Of a DNA stretch of 64,000 nt, positions 16,803 to 25,328 are shown piece by piece (positions within the stretch are counted from its first letter, which is position 1; each line of letters starts with the position of its first letter). The DNA is from Flavobacterium sp. SLB02 (GTDB lineage: Bacteria; Bacteroidota; Bacteroidia; Flavobacteriales; Flavobacteriaceae), in the NCBI RefSeq assembly GCF_009664855.1, contig NZ_CP045928.1, forward strand, positions 3,823,186 through 3,887,185, given 5' to 3'. Under the pieces are notes generated by a model. The model was not told the origin of the DNA and did no database searches. It was given only the letters and a program-made list of their open reading frames with translations. Both the position numbers and the translations under genes were made by a program.

Positions 16803-17912
16803 TTACTTCTTAGCAGCGTTTTCAATTTTTCTTAAATCGATACGATTTTGAGCAATTGTAAGTGCAGCTTTATGAGTTGTCATTCCGTTTTTCACAGCAT
16901 AATCGATAATTTCTAAAGTAGTGTTATAGATATTTTCGGTTTTTGTCATGATTTCGGCTTTACCGTAGTGCTCTAATTCAGCATAAACATTGATAATTCC
17001 ACCAGCATTGATTAGGAAATCAGGTGCATATAAAATACCTCTTTCCTGTAATCTTGCTCCGTGAATATTTTCATCAGCTAACTGATTGTTGGCAGCACCA
17101 GCAATAACTTTAGCTTTGATTTTATTTACGGTATCGTTATTAATAGTTGCTCCCATTGCACATGGCGCATAAATATCAACATCAGCAGCATATAAATCTT
17201 CTCCTGTAAATATTGTTGCGTTGTATTTTTGAGCTACTTCGTATAATTTTTCTTCGTTAATATCAGCAATTGTAACGATTGCTCCTTCTTTAGTCAAATA
17301 CTCTACCAAAGCTTCACCAACGTGACCAATTCCCTGAACCAAAACTTTTTTACCGTCTAAAACATCAGTACCAAACTGACTTTTAGCAGCAGCTTTCATA
17401 CCTAAATAAACACCATAAGCTGTTATTGGAGAAGGATTTCCTGAACCACCTCTTTCTTCCGAGATACCCGTAACATAAGGCGTTACATCTCTTACAGTGT
17501 CCATATCTTTAGTTTCCATTCCAACATCTTCTGCTGTAATATATCTTCCGCCCAAAGAGTGTACAAACTCTCCAAACTTGCGCATTAATTCAGGCGTTTT
17601 TTGCGTTTTAGCATCCCCAATAATTACTGCTTTACCTCCACCAATGTTTAATCCTGTGATGGCAGATTTATATGTCATACCTCTTGAAAGACGCAAAACA
17701 TCGTTTAATGCTTCCCATTCGGTATTATAGTTCCACATTCTGGTCCCTCCTAAAGCTGGCCCCATAACTGAATTATGAATACCAATAATTGCTTTTAAAC
17801 CCGTATCTTTGTCATTGCAAAAAACAATTTGTTCGTGATCATCAAAAGATAGTTGACCAAAAACAGGATCCATTTTTTGAAGTTCCTTTCCAGTTGCGAA
17901 AGTTGCATCCAT
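16803..17912 (-). CDS. Glu/Leu/Phe/Val dehydrogenase (leucine-dehydrogenase type)
   Basis: A 369-residue NAD-dependent amino-acid dehydrogenase that interconverts branched-chain amino acids and their 2-oxo acids. G-P-A-L-G-G-T-R-M-W, K82 in S-R-G-M-T-Y-K-S-A and K94 in G-G-G-K-A-V-I-I-G-D are the substrate and catalytic lysines. Y-I-T-A-E-D-V-G and the nucleotide motif V-L-V-Q-G-I-G-H-V-G-E-A-L follow. The length (about 365) and the D-P-V/F-G start fit leucine dehydrogenase better than hexameric glutamate dehydrogenase, but substrate choice is not proven. A TAAATTTG box is at 17963-17970. Confidence 0.88.
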   Translation of the reverse strand: MDATFATGKELQKMDPVFGQLSFDDHEQIVFCNDKDTGLKAIIGIHNSVMGPALGGTRMWNYNTEWEALNDVLRLSRGMTYKSAITGLNIGGGKAVIIGDAKTQKTPELMRKFGEFVHSLGGRYITAEDVGMETKDMDTVRDVTPYVTGISEERGGSGNPSPITAYGVYLGMKAAAKSQFGTDVLDGKKVLVQGIGHVGEALVEYLTKEGAIVTIADINEEKLYEVAQKYNATIFTGEDLYAADVDIYAPCAMGATINNDTVNKIKAKVIAGAANNQLADENIHGARLQERGILYAPDFLINAGGIINVYAELEHYGKAEIMTKTENIYNTTLEIIDYAVKNGMTTHKAALTIAQNRIDLRKIENAAKK

Positions 17913-17962
17913 AGCGCTAGTATTTTATTAGTTAAAATTATGAATTTGTCAAAAAGACTTCT

Positions 17963-17970
17963 CAAATTTA
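17963..17970 (-). promoter_or_regulatory. -7 promoter element of the amino-acid dehydrogenase
   Basis: On the minus strand this reads TAAATTTG, matching TAnnTTTG, about 50 nt before the ATG. Confidence 0.45.
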
Positions 17971-18116
17971 TATAAAAAATACACTTGTGCTAATTTTTTA
18001 TCTTTAAAATAACAATATAACAATCGTTTTGTTTTGATTAAATTGTACTTTCCGTTAATTTTAATTCATAAAAATTTACAAAATCAACACAATTCAACAT
18101 TGAATATCATAAAAAA

Positions 18117-19895
18117 ATGAAAGAATTAAGCTATTTAAACAAATATTTCATAAAATATAAATATAGTTTCTCTTTAGGAATTTTAATCACTATAATCGCA
18201 CAAATATTCTCTTTATTCACTCCTAAGCTTATTAGTAAGTCTTTAAACGCTATCGAAAAGTTTGATAAGCTGCCAGAAGCCGATCAGACATCGCAAGTAA
18301 TTATTGATACTTATCGCGATGGATTAATTCATAACGTATTGCTAATCATAGCCACTACGATTGTTGCAGGTTTCCTTACTTTTTTAATGCGCCAGACTTT
18401 AATTGTAATGTCACGCCATATTGAGTTTGATTTAAAAAATGAGGTTTTCAGACAATATGAAAATCTTTCGCAAAATTTTTATAAACAAAATCGTACGGGA
18501 GATTTAATGAATCGTATTAGTGAAGATGTTTCAAAAGTACGTATGTATGTTGGTCCGGCCGTAATGTACACCATCAATACATTTATACGTTTTGCCATCG
18601 TTATTATATATATGTATAATGTTTCACCATTATTGACCTTATATACTATTTTGCCCTTACCAATTCTTTCGTATTGCATTTTTAAATTAAGTTCTGAAAT
18701 CAATAAACGAAGCACCACTTTTCAGCAATATTTATCGAAAGTTTCGAGTTTCTCTCAGGAAATTTTTTCAGGAATCAGAGTAATCAAAGCAAATTCGTTA
18801 GAAAACCAACATCAGAATAATATGGTGGCTCTTGCTGATGAAAGCAAAAAGAAAAGTTTAGATTTAGCCAAAGTGCAATCGCTATTTGGTCCTTTAATGA
18901 TTGCCTTAATCGGAATCAGTAATTTGGTGGTGATTTATTTTGGAGGTGTTATGTACATCAACGGGACAATTCCCAATATTGGTACGATTGCTGAGTTTAT
19001 TTTATATGTAAATATGCTTACCTGGCCTGTTGCTTCATTAGGATGGGTTTCCTCTATGGTACAGGAAGCAGAAGCTTCTCAGAAACGTTTGAATGAATTT
19101 TTAAAACTGGAGCCGGAAATTAAAAATAAAAATGAGAATTCATCCGATATTCAAGGTTCGATTGCTTTCGAAAATGTGAGCTACACTTATGAAGATACAA
19201 ATATCGAAGCGTTGAAAAATGTAACTTTTAGAGTAAAAAAAGGAGAAACACTGGCTATTTTAGGAAAAACAGGGTCTGGAAAATCGACTATTTTATCTCT
19301 GATTTCCCGTTTATATGATGTTACTGAAGGAAGAATCACCATTGACGGAAACGAAATCAGCACTTTGAACTTAAATGATCTGAGAAATAATATCGGAATT
19401 GTACCTCAAGATGCTTTTCTATTCTCAGACACTATTAAAAACAATATAAAATTTGGTAATCAAAACGCTACAGACGAGCAAGTAATCGAAGCGGCCAAAA
19501 ATGCTGTAGTTCACGATAATATTGCAGCTTTCAACAAACAATATGATACTATTTTAGGAGAAAGAGGTATCACACTTTCGGGCGGACAAAAGCAGCGTGT
19601 ATCTATTGCGCGTGCCATTATAAAAAACCCGGCCATACTGCTTTTTGATGATTGTTTATCGGCAGTAGACACCGAGACAGAAGAAACAATTTTGAATAAT
19701 TTATTCGAAATCTGTAAAGATAAAACTACAATAATTGTAAGCCACAGAGTATCCTCAGCAAAGAATGCAGACAACATAATCATTTTAGAAGACGGAAGGA
19801 TCATTCAACAAGGCTCTCATAATCAATTAATAAATCAGGAAGGATATTATGCATCGTTATATTTAAAACAACTTTCGGAAAAAGAATTACTTTAA
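18117..19895 (+). CDS. ABC exporter, fused permease and ATPase
   Basis: A 592-residue half-transporter. Residues 1-320 form a six-helix type-1 exporter membrane domain (R-N-R-T-G-D-L-M-N-R-I-S-E-D-type coupling segment). From about 345 the nucleotide-binding domain has Walker A G-K-T-G-S-G-K-S-T at 383-391, a Q-loop (I-V-P-Q-D), signature L-S-G-G-Q-K-Q-R near 486, Walker B (A-I-L-L-F-D-D) and the H-loop (V-S-H-R). In the Walker B region D replaces the usual catalytic Glu (L-F-D-D-C-L). Such proteins usually homodimerise to move lipids, peptides or drugs outward. The next gene starts 53 nt downstream. Confidence 0.92.
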   Translation: MKELSYLNKYFIKYKYSFSLGILITIIAQIFSLFTPKLISKSLNAIEKFDKLPEADQTSQVIIDTYRDGLIHNVLLIIATTIVAGFLTFLMRQTLIVMSRHIEFDLKNEVFRQYENLSQNFYKQNRTGDLMNRISEDVSKVRMYVGPAVMYTINTFIRFAIVIIYMYNVSPLLTLYTILPLPILSYCIFKLSSEINKRSTTFQQYLSKVSSFSQEIFSGIRVIKANSLENQHQNNMVALADESKKKSLDLAKVQSLFGPLMIALIGISNLVVIYFGGVMYINGTIPNIGTIAEFILYVNMLTWPVASLGWVSSMVQEAEASQKRLNEFLKLEPEIKNKNENSSDIQGSIAFENVSYTYEDTNIEALKNVTFRVKKGETLAILGKTGSGKSTILSLISRLYDVTEGRITIDGNEISTLNLNDLRNNIGIVPQDAFLFSDTIKNNIKFGNQNATDEQVIEAAKNAVVHDNIAAFNKQYDTILGERGITLSGGQKQRVSIARAIIKNPAILLFDDCLSAVDTETEETILNNLFEICKDKTTIIVSHRVSSAKNADNIIILEDGRIIQQGSHNQLINQEGYYASLYLKQLSEKELL

Positions 19896-19948
19896 ATGTT
19901 GCGTAATAGATAATTTTTTATGATTTTTGAGTACTATTAATTCCAAAA

Positions 19949-20332
19949 ATGATAGAACGTATTATGAGAGAAAATGACATGTTAGAAAAAGAAGAGATTT
20001 TTTCTAAAGTATTACGAGCAGGAAGAAGAACTTATTTCTTTGATGTGAGAGCTACTAAAGCTGATGATTATTATATCACTATTACCGAAAGCAAAAAATT
20101 TACCGAAGAAGACGGTTCTTTTCATTTTAAAAAACACAAAATCTACTTGTACAAAGAAGATTTTAGTGCTTTCGCCGAAATACTAGAAGAAATGACTTCG
20201 TATGTCTTGAACCACAAAGGCGAAGAAGTAATTTCTGAGAGACACCAAAAAGATTTTAAGAAAGAATATGGTTCTGATAAACCTGAGGGGCAAAGAACCA
20301 GTTTTACCGATATTGATTTTGACGATATTTAG
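19949..20332 (+). CDS. DUF3276 / PUR-alpha-like nucleic-acid-binding protein
   Basis: A 127-residue cytoplasmic protein of the Bacteroidota DUF3276 family, related to PUR-domain single-stranded nucleic-acid-binding proteins. It contains I-F-S-K-V-L-R-A-G-R-R-T-Y-F-F-D-V-R-A-T-K, Y-Y-I-T-I-T-E-S-K-K and I-Y-L-Y-K-E-D-F-x-x-F, the PUR beta-sheet repeat with aromatic and basic residues on one face, and ends in an acidic tail (D-I-D-F-D-D-I). Translation may start at 19949, 19964 or 19979 since all are in-frame ATGs and no ribosome site decides. A terminator follows at 20358. Confidence 0.85.
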   Translation: MIERIMRENDMLEKEEIFSKVLRAGRRTYFFDVRATKADDYYITITESKKFTEEDGSFHFKKHKIYLYKEDFSAFAEILEEMTSYVLNHKGEEVISERHQKDFKKEYGSDKPEGQRTSFTDIDFDDI

Positions 20333-20357
20333 TCGAAAATAACTTTTTAAAAAGTAC

Positions 20358-20391
20358 AAGTCCAACATGTTCTGCATTTTGGACTTTTTTT
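20358..20391 (+). terminator. Terminator after DUF3276
   Basis: AAGTCCAA (20358-20365) pairs with TTGGACTT (20379-20386) and is followed by a T-run. Confidence 0.7.
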
Positions 20392-20484
20392 ATATATTAA
20401 TTTATTATTTTAGAGTTTAGTTTTTTAGATTTTAGACTTCTTAAATTCACTACAACTCAACAACAACAATTCAATATCTTTAAA

Positions 20485-21309
20485 ATGAAAAAATTAATCC
20501 TTTTACTTACTTTCTTCTTTATCTATACGACTTCTTTCTCACAGAAATTAGAATACGAAACCAAATCAAATATTCAATATCACAACGCAGCAACCAATAA
20601 GTCCGACAGTTATATTAATGAAAGATGTGTTTTGGATATTTATTATCCTAAGAACACTAAAAATTTCGCAACGATTGTCTGGTTTCACGGAGGAGGATTA
20701 ACAGGCGGAAGCAAAGAAATTCCGGAAGCTTTAAAAAATAAAGGTTTTGCCATTATTGGTGTAAATTATAGATTATCGCCAAAAGCAAAAGCAGCAAAAG
20801 CAATCGACGATGCAGCCGCGGCAGTTGCCTGGGCATTTAACAATATTGCCAATTACGGGGGAGATACTTCTTTAATTTTCGTTTCCGGACATTCGGCAGG
20901 AGGTTATTTAGCTTCAATGATTGGTTTAAATAAAGAATACTTAAAGAAAGAAGGAATCGATGCCAATAAAATTGCAGGATTAATTCCGTTTAGCGGGCAA
21001 TGTATTACTCATTTTGAAATTAGAAGAGAAAACGGAATTCCGGAAACAACTCCCACTATAGATGCTTTTGCACCTTTGTTTTATGTTCGCGCTGATGCTC
21101 CGCCACTTTTACTAATCACCGGAGATCGCGAATTAGAAATGCTGGGGCGATATGAAGAAAACGCTTATATGGCAAGAATGATGAAACTGGTTGGTCATAA
21201 ACAAACCAAAATTTACGAACTAGACGGTTACGGCCACGGAATGACGGAACCGGCATTTCCATTACTTGTAAATGAAATCAACCGAATTGTAAAAGAAAAG
21301 AAAAAATAA
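20485..21309 (+). CDS. Exported alpha/beta hydrolase (HGGG carboxylesterase type)
   Basis: A 274-residue protein with a signal peptide (hydrophobic core, then S-F-S-Q). The mature domain is a hormone-sensitive-lipase-like hydrolase: W-F-H-G-G-G is the oxyanion hole, S-G-H-S-A-G-G-Y carries the nucleophile, L-L-I-T-G-D-R-E supplies the Asp region, and G-Y-G-H-G-M the His. D-I-Y-Y-P near the N terminus is common in xylan/acyl esterases of this group. It acts in the periplasm or outside. The next hydrolase gene starts 22 nt later, so they are likely cotranscribed. The substrate is not identifiable. Confidence 0.85.
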   Translation: MKKLILLLTFFFIYTTSFSQKLEYETKSNIQYHNAATNKSDSYINERCVLDIYYPKNTKNFATIVWFHGGGLTGGSKEIPEALKNKGFAIIGVNYRLSPKAKAAKAIDDAAAAVAWAFNNIANYGGDTSLIFVSGHSAGGYLASMIGLNKEYLKKEGIDANKIAGLIPFSGQCITHFEIRRENGIPETTPTIDAFAPLFYVRADAPPLLLITGDRELEMLGRYEENAYMARMMKLVGHKQTKIYELDGYGHGMTEPAFPLLVNEINRIVKEKKK

Positions 21310-21331
21310 TCCCTAAAACAAATCCACGGCA

Positions 21332-21877
21332 ATGGAAACACAATTATTAATATTACCCGGACTAGGAAATTCCGGTGAGAAACACTGGCAGACCTTTTGG
21401 CATAAAAAATTCGAAAACTCAATACGTTTAGTTCAGGACAATTGGGACGAACCCATTCGCGAAGAATGGCTGAAACGATTAAATGAAGAAGTATCAAAAC
21501 TAGATCAGCCCACTATTTTAGTGGCACATAGTTTAGCAGTTTCATTAGTATTGCATTGGGCAAAAGAAAATAGCAATCCAAATATTGTGGGTGCTTTTTT
21601 AGTAGCTCCTGCAGATGTAGATTCACCTCAACACACACCAGAATCTGTTCGTAATTTTTCACCAATGCCAATTTACAAATTACCTTTTCCGTCGATAGTT
21701 GTGGCAAGCGAAAATGATCCTTATGCTACCTTTGAAAGAAAGCAATATTTTGCCCAACAATGGGGAAGCGATTTTGTAAATGTTGGTCAGCAAGGACACA
21801 TCAACTCTGATTCTGATTTAAAATACTGGGAAGAAGGGCAATTGATATTACAGCAGTTAATTAAGAAAGTTTCTTAG
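21332..21877 (+). CDS. RBBP9/YdeN-type alpha/beta hydrolase
   Basis: A 181-residue small serine hydrolase without a signal peptide. The start L-I-L-P-G-L-G-N-S-G-x-x-H-W-Q and the nucleophile motif V-A-H-S-L-A (instead of G-x-S-x-G) are hallmarks of the RBBP9/YdeN family. A-S-E-N-D-P-Y provides the Asp and Q-G-H-I-N-S-D-S the His. The conserved Trp residues of the family (H-W-Q-T-F-W, Q-D-N-W) are present. It is cytosolic and of unknown substrate. It follows the exported esterase by 22 nt. Confidence 0.87.
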   Translation: METQLLILPGLGNSGEKHWQTFWHKKFENSIRLVQDNWDEPIREEWLKRLNEEVSKLDQPTILVAHSLAVSLVLHWAKENSNPNIVGAFLVAPADVDSPQHTPESVRNFSPMPIYKLPFPSIVVASENDPYATFERKQYFAQQWGSDFVNVGQQGHINSDSDLKYWEEGQLILQQLIKKVS

Positions 21878-21930
21878 TTTACAGTCTCAGTAGCGGTTTA
21901 CAGTTTTGGACTGAGACTGTAAACTCAAAA
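21878..21930. repeat. 'CAGTCTCAGT' spacer hairpin between convergent genes
   Basis: GTTTACAGTCTCAGT (about 21878-21892) pairs with ACTGAGACTGTAAAC (about 21910-21924) around a short middle. Its place between two convergent stops suggests a terminator role, although T-runs are weak. Confidence 0.6.
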
Positions 21931-21932
21931 AA

Positions 21933-22268
21933 CTACCCAATCCTAAGACCGTTTTCTATTTTAAAATCAGGAGCTAATAAAATAACATCTCCCTGCTCGC
22001 CTACAGCACCAAGAACCAAACATTCGCTCATAAATTTCCCGATTTGTTTTCTTGGGAAGTTTACAACAGCTACAATTTGTCTGTTTACCAGATCTTCTTT
22101 TTGATAGCGTTTGGTAATTTGTGCCGATGATTTTCGAATACCAACTTCAGCACCAAAATCGATTGTGAGCTGATAGGCCGGTTTTCTTGCTTCGGGAAAA
22201 TCATTTACTTCTATAATGGTTCCGACACGCATATCGGTTCTTTCGAATTCATTCCAGGTTAAATCCAT
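21933..22268 (-). CDS. csaA: CsaA-type tRNA-binding domain protein
   Basis: A 111-residue single OB-fold protein of the EMAPII/CsaA family, which binds tRNA and in Bacillus has chaperone activity towards exported proteins. Seen: R-x-D-M-R-V-G-T-I-I-E-V, the Y-Q-L-T-I-D-F-G-x-E-x-G-I-R-K-S-S-A-Q-I segment with the conserved S-S-A-Q, and N-F-P-R-K-Q-I-G-K-F-M-S-E-C-L-V-L-G. I start at the ATG at 22268; an upstream in-frame TTG (22280) would add only four residues. A TAGGTTTG box is at 22294-22301. Confidence 0.9.
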   Translation of the reverse strand: MDLTWNEFERTDMRVGTIIEVNDFPEARKPAYQLTIDFGAEVGIRKSSAQITKRYQKEDLVNRQIVAVVNFPRKQIGKFMSECLVLGAVGEQGDVILLAPDFKIENGLRIG

Positions 22269-22293
22269 TTTTATTTTCAATATTGTTGAATTA

Positions 22294-22301
22294 CAAACCT
22301 A
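22294..22301 (-). promoter_or_regulatory. -7 promoter element of csaA
   Basis: On the minus strand this reads TAGGTTTG, matching TAnnTTTG, 25 nt before the ATG at 22268. Confidence 0.5.
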
Positions 22302-22401
22302 TTAATTTTGTAATTATTACCACTAATTCTATAACCGTTTTTTTAGTACTACTGCTAATTTTACTCAACAAGTTATTAAGCTCAAACTAAAAAATTATAA
22401 A

Positions 22402-23295
22402 ATGGAAAAAACCCTCCTTAACGCCGACCAATCTCTAAGAGATTTTGATTTTGATATTCAAGAACTAAATACAGACAAATACATAGAAACTGCTAAAAAT
22501 GTACGCTTGTATGTAAAGGATTATGGAAAAGGAAAACCAGTAATTTTAATTCACGGCTGGCCACTTTCGAATGAAATGTGGGAATATCAGATCGATTTTT
22601 TAGTTCAGAACAATTACAGGGTTATTGCTTATGACCGTAGAGGATTTGGCAAATCATCTCAGCCTTATGATGGTTATGATTATGATACGTTAACAGATGA
22701 TTTAAAAGAAATTATTGAACAGCTTCAATTAGAAAACGCAACTCTTGTAGGGTTCTCAATGGGTGGCGGCGAAGTGGTTCGCTATTTTAGTCGTTACGGC
22801 GGAAAAGGAGTTACAAAAGCAGCTTTAATCTCGTCGGTAGTTCCGTTTTTATTACAAACAAGTGATAATCCTGATGGACATCCAAAAGAAAAAAGCGAAA
22901 CTACAGCAAATTCAATTAAAGAAGACAGAATTGGATTTGTAGATAATTTTGGAAAAACTTTTTTCGGAATCAATATCATCAATAAACCTCTAAGCACTCC
23001 TTTGCTGGAATACTACAGGACCCTATGTTCTTTTGCATCTCCCCGCGCAACTCTAAAATGTGCTGAATCTTTTTCATATACTGATTTTAGAGAAGAATTG
23101 GATTTTATAAAAGTTCCGACTTTAATTATTCACGGCGATGATGACAAAATTGTTCCTATTGAACTTACATCAAAAAAAGCAGCCAAAGCCATTGGTGAAA
23201 ATACTTATATTGTTTATGAAGGCGCACCGCACGGATTATTCTATACAGATAAAGACAAATTAAATAATGATTTACTGAACTTTTTGAATTCGTAA
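22402..23295 (+). CDS. Alpha/beta hydrolase, non-heme haloperoxidase type
   Basis: A 297-residue cytosolic alpha/beta hydrolase. V-I-L-I-H-G-W-P-L-S-N-E-M-W is the oxyanion strand, A-Y-D-R-R-G-F-G-K-S-S-Q-P follows, V-G-F-S-M-G-G-G-E-V-x-R-Y is the nucleophile elbow, I-I-H-G-D-D-D-K-I-V-P the Asp, and G-A-P-H-G-L the His. This is the fingerprint of the cofactor-free chloro/bromoperoxidase and esterase group. An N-terminal extension of about 40 residues before the domain is longer than usual. True activity is likely esterase, possibly perhydrolase. Confidence 0.88.
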   Translation: MEKTLLNADQSLRDFDFDIQELNTDKYIETAKNVRLYVKDYGKGKPVILIHGWPLSNEMWEYQIDFLVQNNYRVIAYDRRGFGKSSQPYDGYDYDTLTDDLKEIIEQLQLENATLVGFSMGGGEVVRYFSRYGGKGVTKAALISSVVPFLLQTSDNPDGHPKEKSETTANSIKEDRIGFVDNFGKTFFGINIINKPLSTPLLEYYRTLCSFASPRATLKCAESFSYTDFREELDFIKVPTLIIHGDDDKIVPIELTSKKAAKAIGENTYIVYEGAPHGLFYTDKDKLNNDLLNFLNS

Positions 23296-23314
23296 ATCAA
23301 TACTATTGGTCAGG

Positions 23315-23360
23315 AATATCCAAAGAACTTTTATAAAATCTTCTTTGGATATTTTTTTTG
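23315..23360 (+). terminator. Terminator after the haloperoxidase-type gene
   Basis: Perfect 13-bp arms AATATCCAAAGAA (23315-23327) and TTCTTTGGATATT (23341-23353) are followed by a T-run. Confidence 0.8.
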
Positions 23361-23408
23361 CTCTTGTCTTCTTTCTTTTACAGAATATTAAAGTTATTTT
23401 TGAATAAC

Positions 23409-23416
23409 TAATTTTG
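23409..23416 (+). promoter_or_regulatory. -7 promoter element of the thioredoxin-like gene
   Basis: TAATTTTG matches TAnnTTTG and ends only 7 nt before the ATG at 23424, so the transcript may begin at or next to the start codon (leaderless). Confidence 0.55.
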
Positions 23417-23423
23417 TATAAAA

Positions 23424-23978
23424 ATGGCACGCACTCCTTCGAATATGTTACCTCTTGGAACAATTGCTCCGGGCTTTAAACTAAAAGACACTAATTCTAA
23501 TAATGTATATTCATTTGAAGATTTAAAAGGCTCAAAAGGAACCTTAGTGGTTTTTATTTGCAATCATTGTCCCTTTGTGCTTCATGTTATTAACGAAGTT
23601 GTCATGATTGCCAATGATTATCGCGTGCAAGGACTTGGAGTTGTTGCCATCTCCAGTAATGATGTCGAAAAATATCCTCAGGATTCGCCGGAATTAATGA
23701 CGGAGTTTGCTTTTCACAATAAAATAGATTTCCCCTATTTATATGATGAAAGCCAGCAAGTTGCCAAAGCTTATGATGCGGCATGTACTCCTGATTTCTA
23801 TTTATTTGACGATCAGGACAGATTGTTTTACCGTGGTCAGCTCGATGATTCAAGGCCCGGAAACGGAATTCCTTTAAGCGGAACTGATCTTCGAAGCGCC
23901 ATTGATGCCCTTATATACAACAGAAGTTTAAAGGAGCCGCAAAAGCCAAGTTTGGGCTGCAATATTAAATGGAAATAA
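23424..23978 (+). CDS. Thioredoxin-fold (AhpC/TSA-like) protein
   Basis: A 184-residue protein with no signal peptide. It has the redoxin arrangement P-L-G-T-x-A-P-G-F-x-L-K-D-T then V-V-F-I-C-N-H-C-P-F-V, in which C-N-H-C-P sits where thioredoxin-like proteins have C-x-x-C. V-V-A-I-S-S-N-D and a cis-Pro segment T-P-D-F-Y-L-F-D follow. This combination is typical of a widespread family of thioredoxin-domain proteins, usually annotated as peroxiredoxin-like, of unproven function. It probably acts as a cytosolic thiol oxidoreductase or peroxidase. Confidence 0.85.
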   Translation: MARTPSNMLPLGTIAPGFKLKDTNSNNVYSFEDLKGSKGTLVVFICNHCPFVLHVINEVVMIANDYRVQGLGVVAISSNDVEKYPQDSPELMTEFAFHNKIDFPYLYDESQQVAKAYDAACTPDFYLFDDQDRLFYRGQLDDSRPGNGIPLSGTDLRSAIDALIYNRSLKEPQKPSLGCNIKWK

Positions 23979-24407
23979 ACAATTATAGCTATTTCAAAAA
24001 GTTTACCTATCTTTGCAGATCAAATTAATTATTCTCATTGTGAGCACTATAAATATATTTACAGACTTTACCCTGCTGTTTTCTCTAACAAGAAAGCCGC
24101 TTACTGCTGTATTTATTAGTCATAGTAAGGCCTTTATCAATTAGGCCTCCGTCTATTTCAAAATTTCTTCTTTCAGGCGGAGGATTTATACCACGATTTA
24201 ATCATTTATTTTATTTGAAAGAGTAAATTCTCTCTCAAGTAATTTTTTGGTTTTTTCAATCAAAAATTTCCAAAACATACATTATTTAAAATTTCGATTT
24301 GCATAACGCATTTTGAAATAGAAATTATGCATTTATAAGCCTGTAAAAAGAAATTAAACAAAAACACTGACATTCAAAATAAATTAATAATAAAATAAAA
24401 CATAGTT
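23979..24407. other. Long spacer with promoter-like box and hairpins
   Basis: No ordinary gene. It contains a -7-type box (24008-24015), a possible 34-residue GTG-start ORF (24040-24144) and two mutually exclusive hairpins (24128-24183) before A/T-rich sequence leading to the GreA/Rnk-like gene. See the separate leader entry. Confidence 0.5.
24008..24183 (+). ncRNA. Candidate structured leader or small RNA
   Basis: TATCTTTG at 24008-24015 matches the -7 consensus, so transcription would start near 24022. The RNA could form AGGCCT/AGGCCT (24128-24133 with 24143-24148) or CCTCCG/CGGAGG (24146-24151 with 24178-24183). They share bases 24146-24148 and so exclude each other, as in attenuators. 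A short frame (GTG 24040 to TAG 24142-24144) ends exactly inside the first hairpin. The next gene is 260 nt downstream. No known RNA family is recognised. Confidence 0.35.
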
Positions 24408-24803
24408 ATGAAACCAATACCCACTTTCTGTAAAACAGATTATCATTTTTTAAGAGAATTGATATCAAAAAGTAAAAATTCAACAAACGCCAAAGAAGCC
24501 AATCAGCTTTCGCAAGAATTAGACAGAGCTGTAATCAGTAAAGAAAGCGAACTGGATAACTCGGTTATAAGAATCAATTCTTATGTAACAATCGAAGATG
24601 TAAAAGCTAAGAAACAAATGAAAATTCAGATCGTTTTGCCATCATTTGCAGATTTAAAACAAAGTAAAATTTCAATACTCGCTCCTTTAAGTGTTGCTAT
24701 TATTGGATTTAAAGAAAATGACGAAGTTGATTGGGAATTACCGGCTGGAATAAAAACACTAAAAATAGTTTCCGTTACTAATACAGCTGAAGAAAACTCT
24801 TAA
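24408..24803 (+). CDS. GreA/GreB C-terminal-domain (Rnk-like) protein
   Basis: A 131-residue cytosolic protein. The N-terminal part is a short helical segment (Y-H-F-L-R-E-L-I-S-K-S, then Q-L-S-Q-E-L-D-R-A). The C-terminal half is the FKBP-like GreA/GreB fold: V-I-R-I-N-S-Y-V-T-I-E-D, K-x-x-I-Q-I-V-L-P, I-S-I-L-A-P-L-S-V-A-I-I-G-F-K-E-N-D-E-V-D-W-E-L-P-A-G. It lacks the acidic-tipped coiled coil of true Gre factors, which is the layout of Rnk: it can bind RNA polymerase but probably cannot stimulate transcript cleavage. A terminator follows immediately. Confidence 0.85.
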   Translation: MKPIPTFCKTDYHFLRELISKSKNSTNAKEANQLSQELDRAVISKESELDNSVIRINSYVTIEDVKAKKQMKIQIVLPSFADLKQSKISILAPLSVAIIGFKENDEVDWELPAGIKTLKIVSVTNTAEENS

Positions 24804-24810
24804 TTTTTTT

Positions 24811-24839
24811 AAACACCTCACTTGTGAAGGTGTTTTTTT
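24811..24839 (+). terminator. Terminator after the Rnk-like gene
   Basis: AAACACCT (24811-24818) pairs with AGGTGTTT (24828-24835), with an inner CA..TG pair, and runs into Ts. Confidence 0.8.
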
Positions 24840-24917
24840 ATGTCCTATTTTAAATAAAAAAAACTATCCAATAAATAATTTACTGCATAGTCTTATGAAT
24901 CTACAATTATAAACTTC

Positions 24918-25232
24918 TTACAATTGAGAGTTTATATAATTTGATATCGAAACCATTTGGGTATCATCTAACTTCGCTTTTTTCTGCATCCTTGTTAAAA
25001 TTGGTTTCCACTCGTCCTGAGTAAATTTGTTTGCGTCATACAATTTATGACATCTTGCACAACTGTTTTCATACAAATTTTTGCCTTCTGCCAATTCAGG
25101 CGTTAATGCTACGGCTTTTGTTTCGGCTACCGGAGCAGCTGGTTCTGTCGTTGCAACCGAAGCTGTTTTTTGAGTTCCGCACGAAACTAAAAGCAACACT
25201 GCAGCAGCAAGGATTAAGATTTTTGATTTCAT
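24918..25232 (-). CDS. Small cytochrome c lipoprotein
   Basis: A 104-residue lipoprotein (lipobox L-V-S-C18-G) with an Ala/Thr/Pro-rich linker and a C-terminal haem domain: C58-A-R-C61-H62-K is the haem-binding motif, and M82 or M93 could be the sixth ligand. The domain is very short (about 55 residues), suggesting a minimal class I cytochrome tethered to a membrane for electron transfer. It is monocistronic, and the unit above it ends in a terminator at 25257-25292. Confidence 0.88.
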   Translation of the reverse strand: MKSKILILAAAVLLLVSCGTQKTASVATTEPAAPVAETKAVALTPELAEGKNLYENSCARCHKLYDANKFTQDEWKPILTRMQKKAKLDDTQMVSISNYINSQL

Positions 25233-25256
25233 TGTTTTTCTATATTTTTAAGTAAA

Positions 25257-25292
25257 TATAAAAAAATCCCATACGCCGTAGCCTATGGGATT
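25257..25292 (-). terminator. Terminator of the PPIase gene (minus strand)
   Basis: AATCCCAT (25265-25272) pairs with ATGGGATT (25285-25292). The A-run at 25258-25266 reads as a T-run on the minus strand, just after the PPIase stop. Confidence 0.75.
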
Positions 25293-25328
25293 ATTATTTA
25301 AAACAATACTAAATTGTATGTTACTTTC

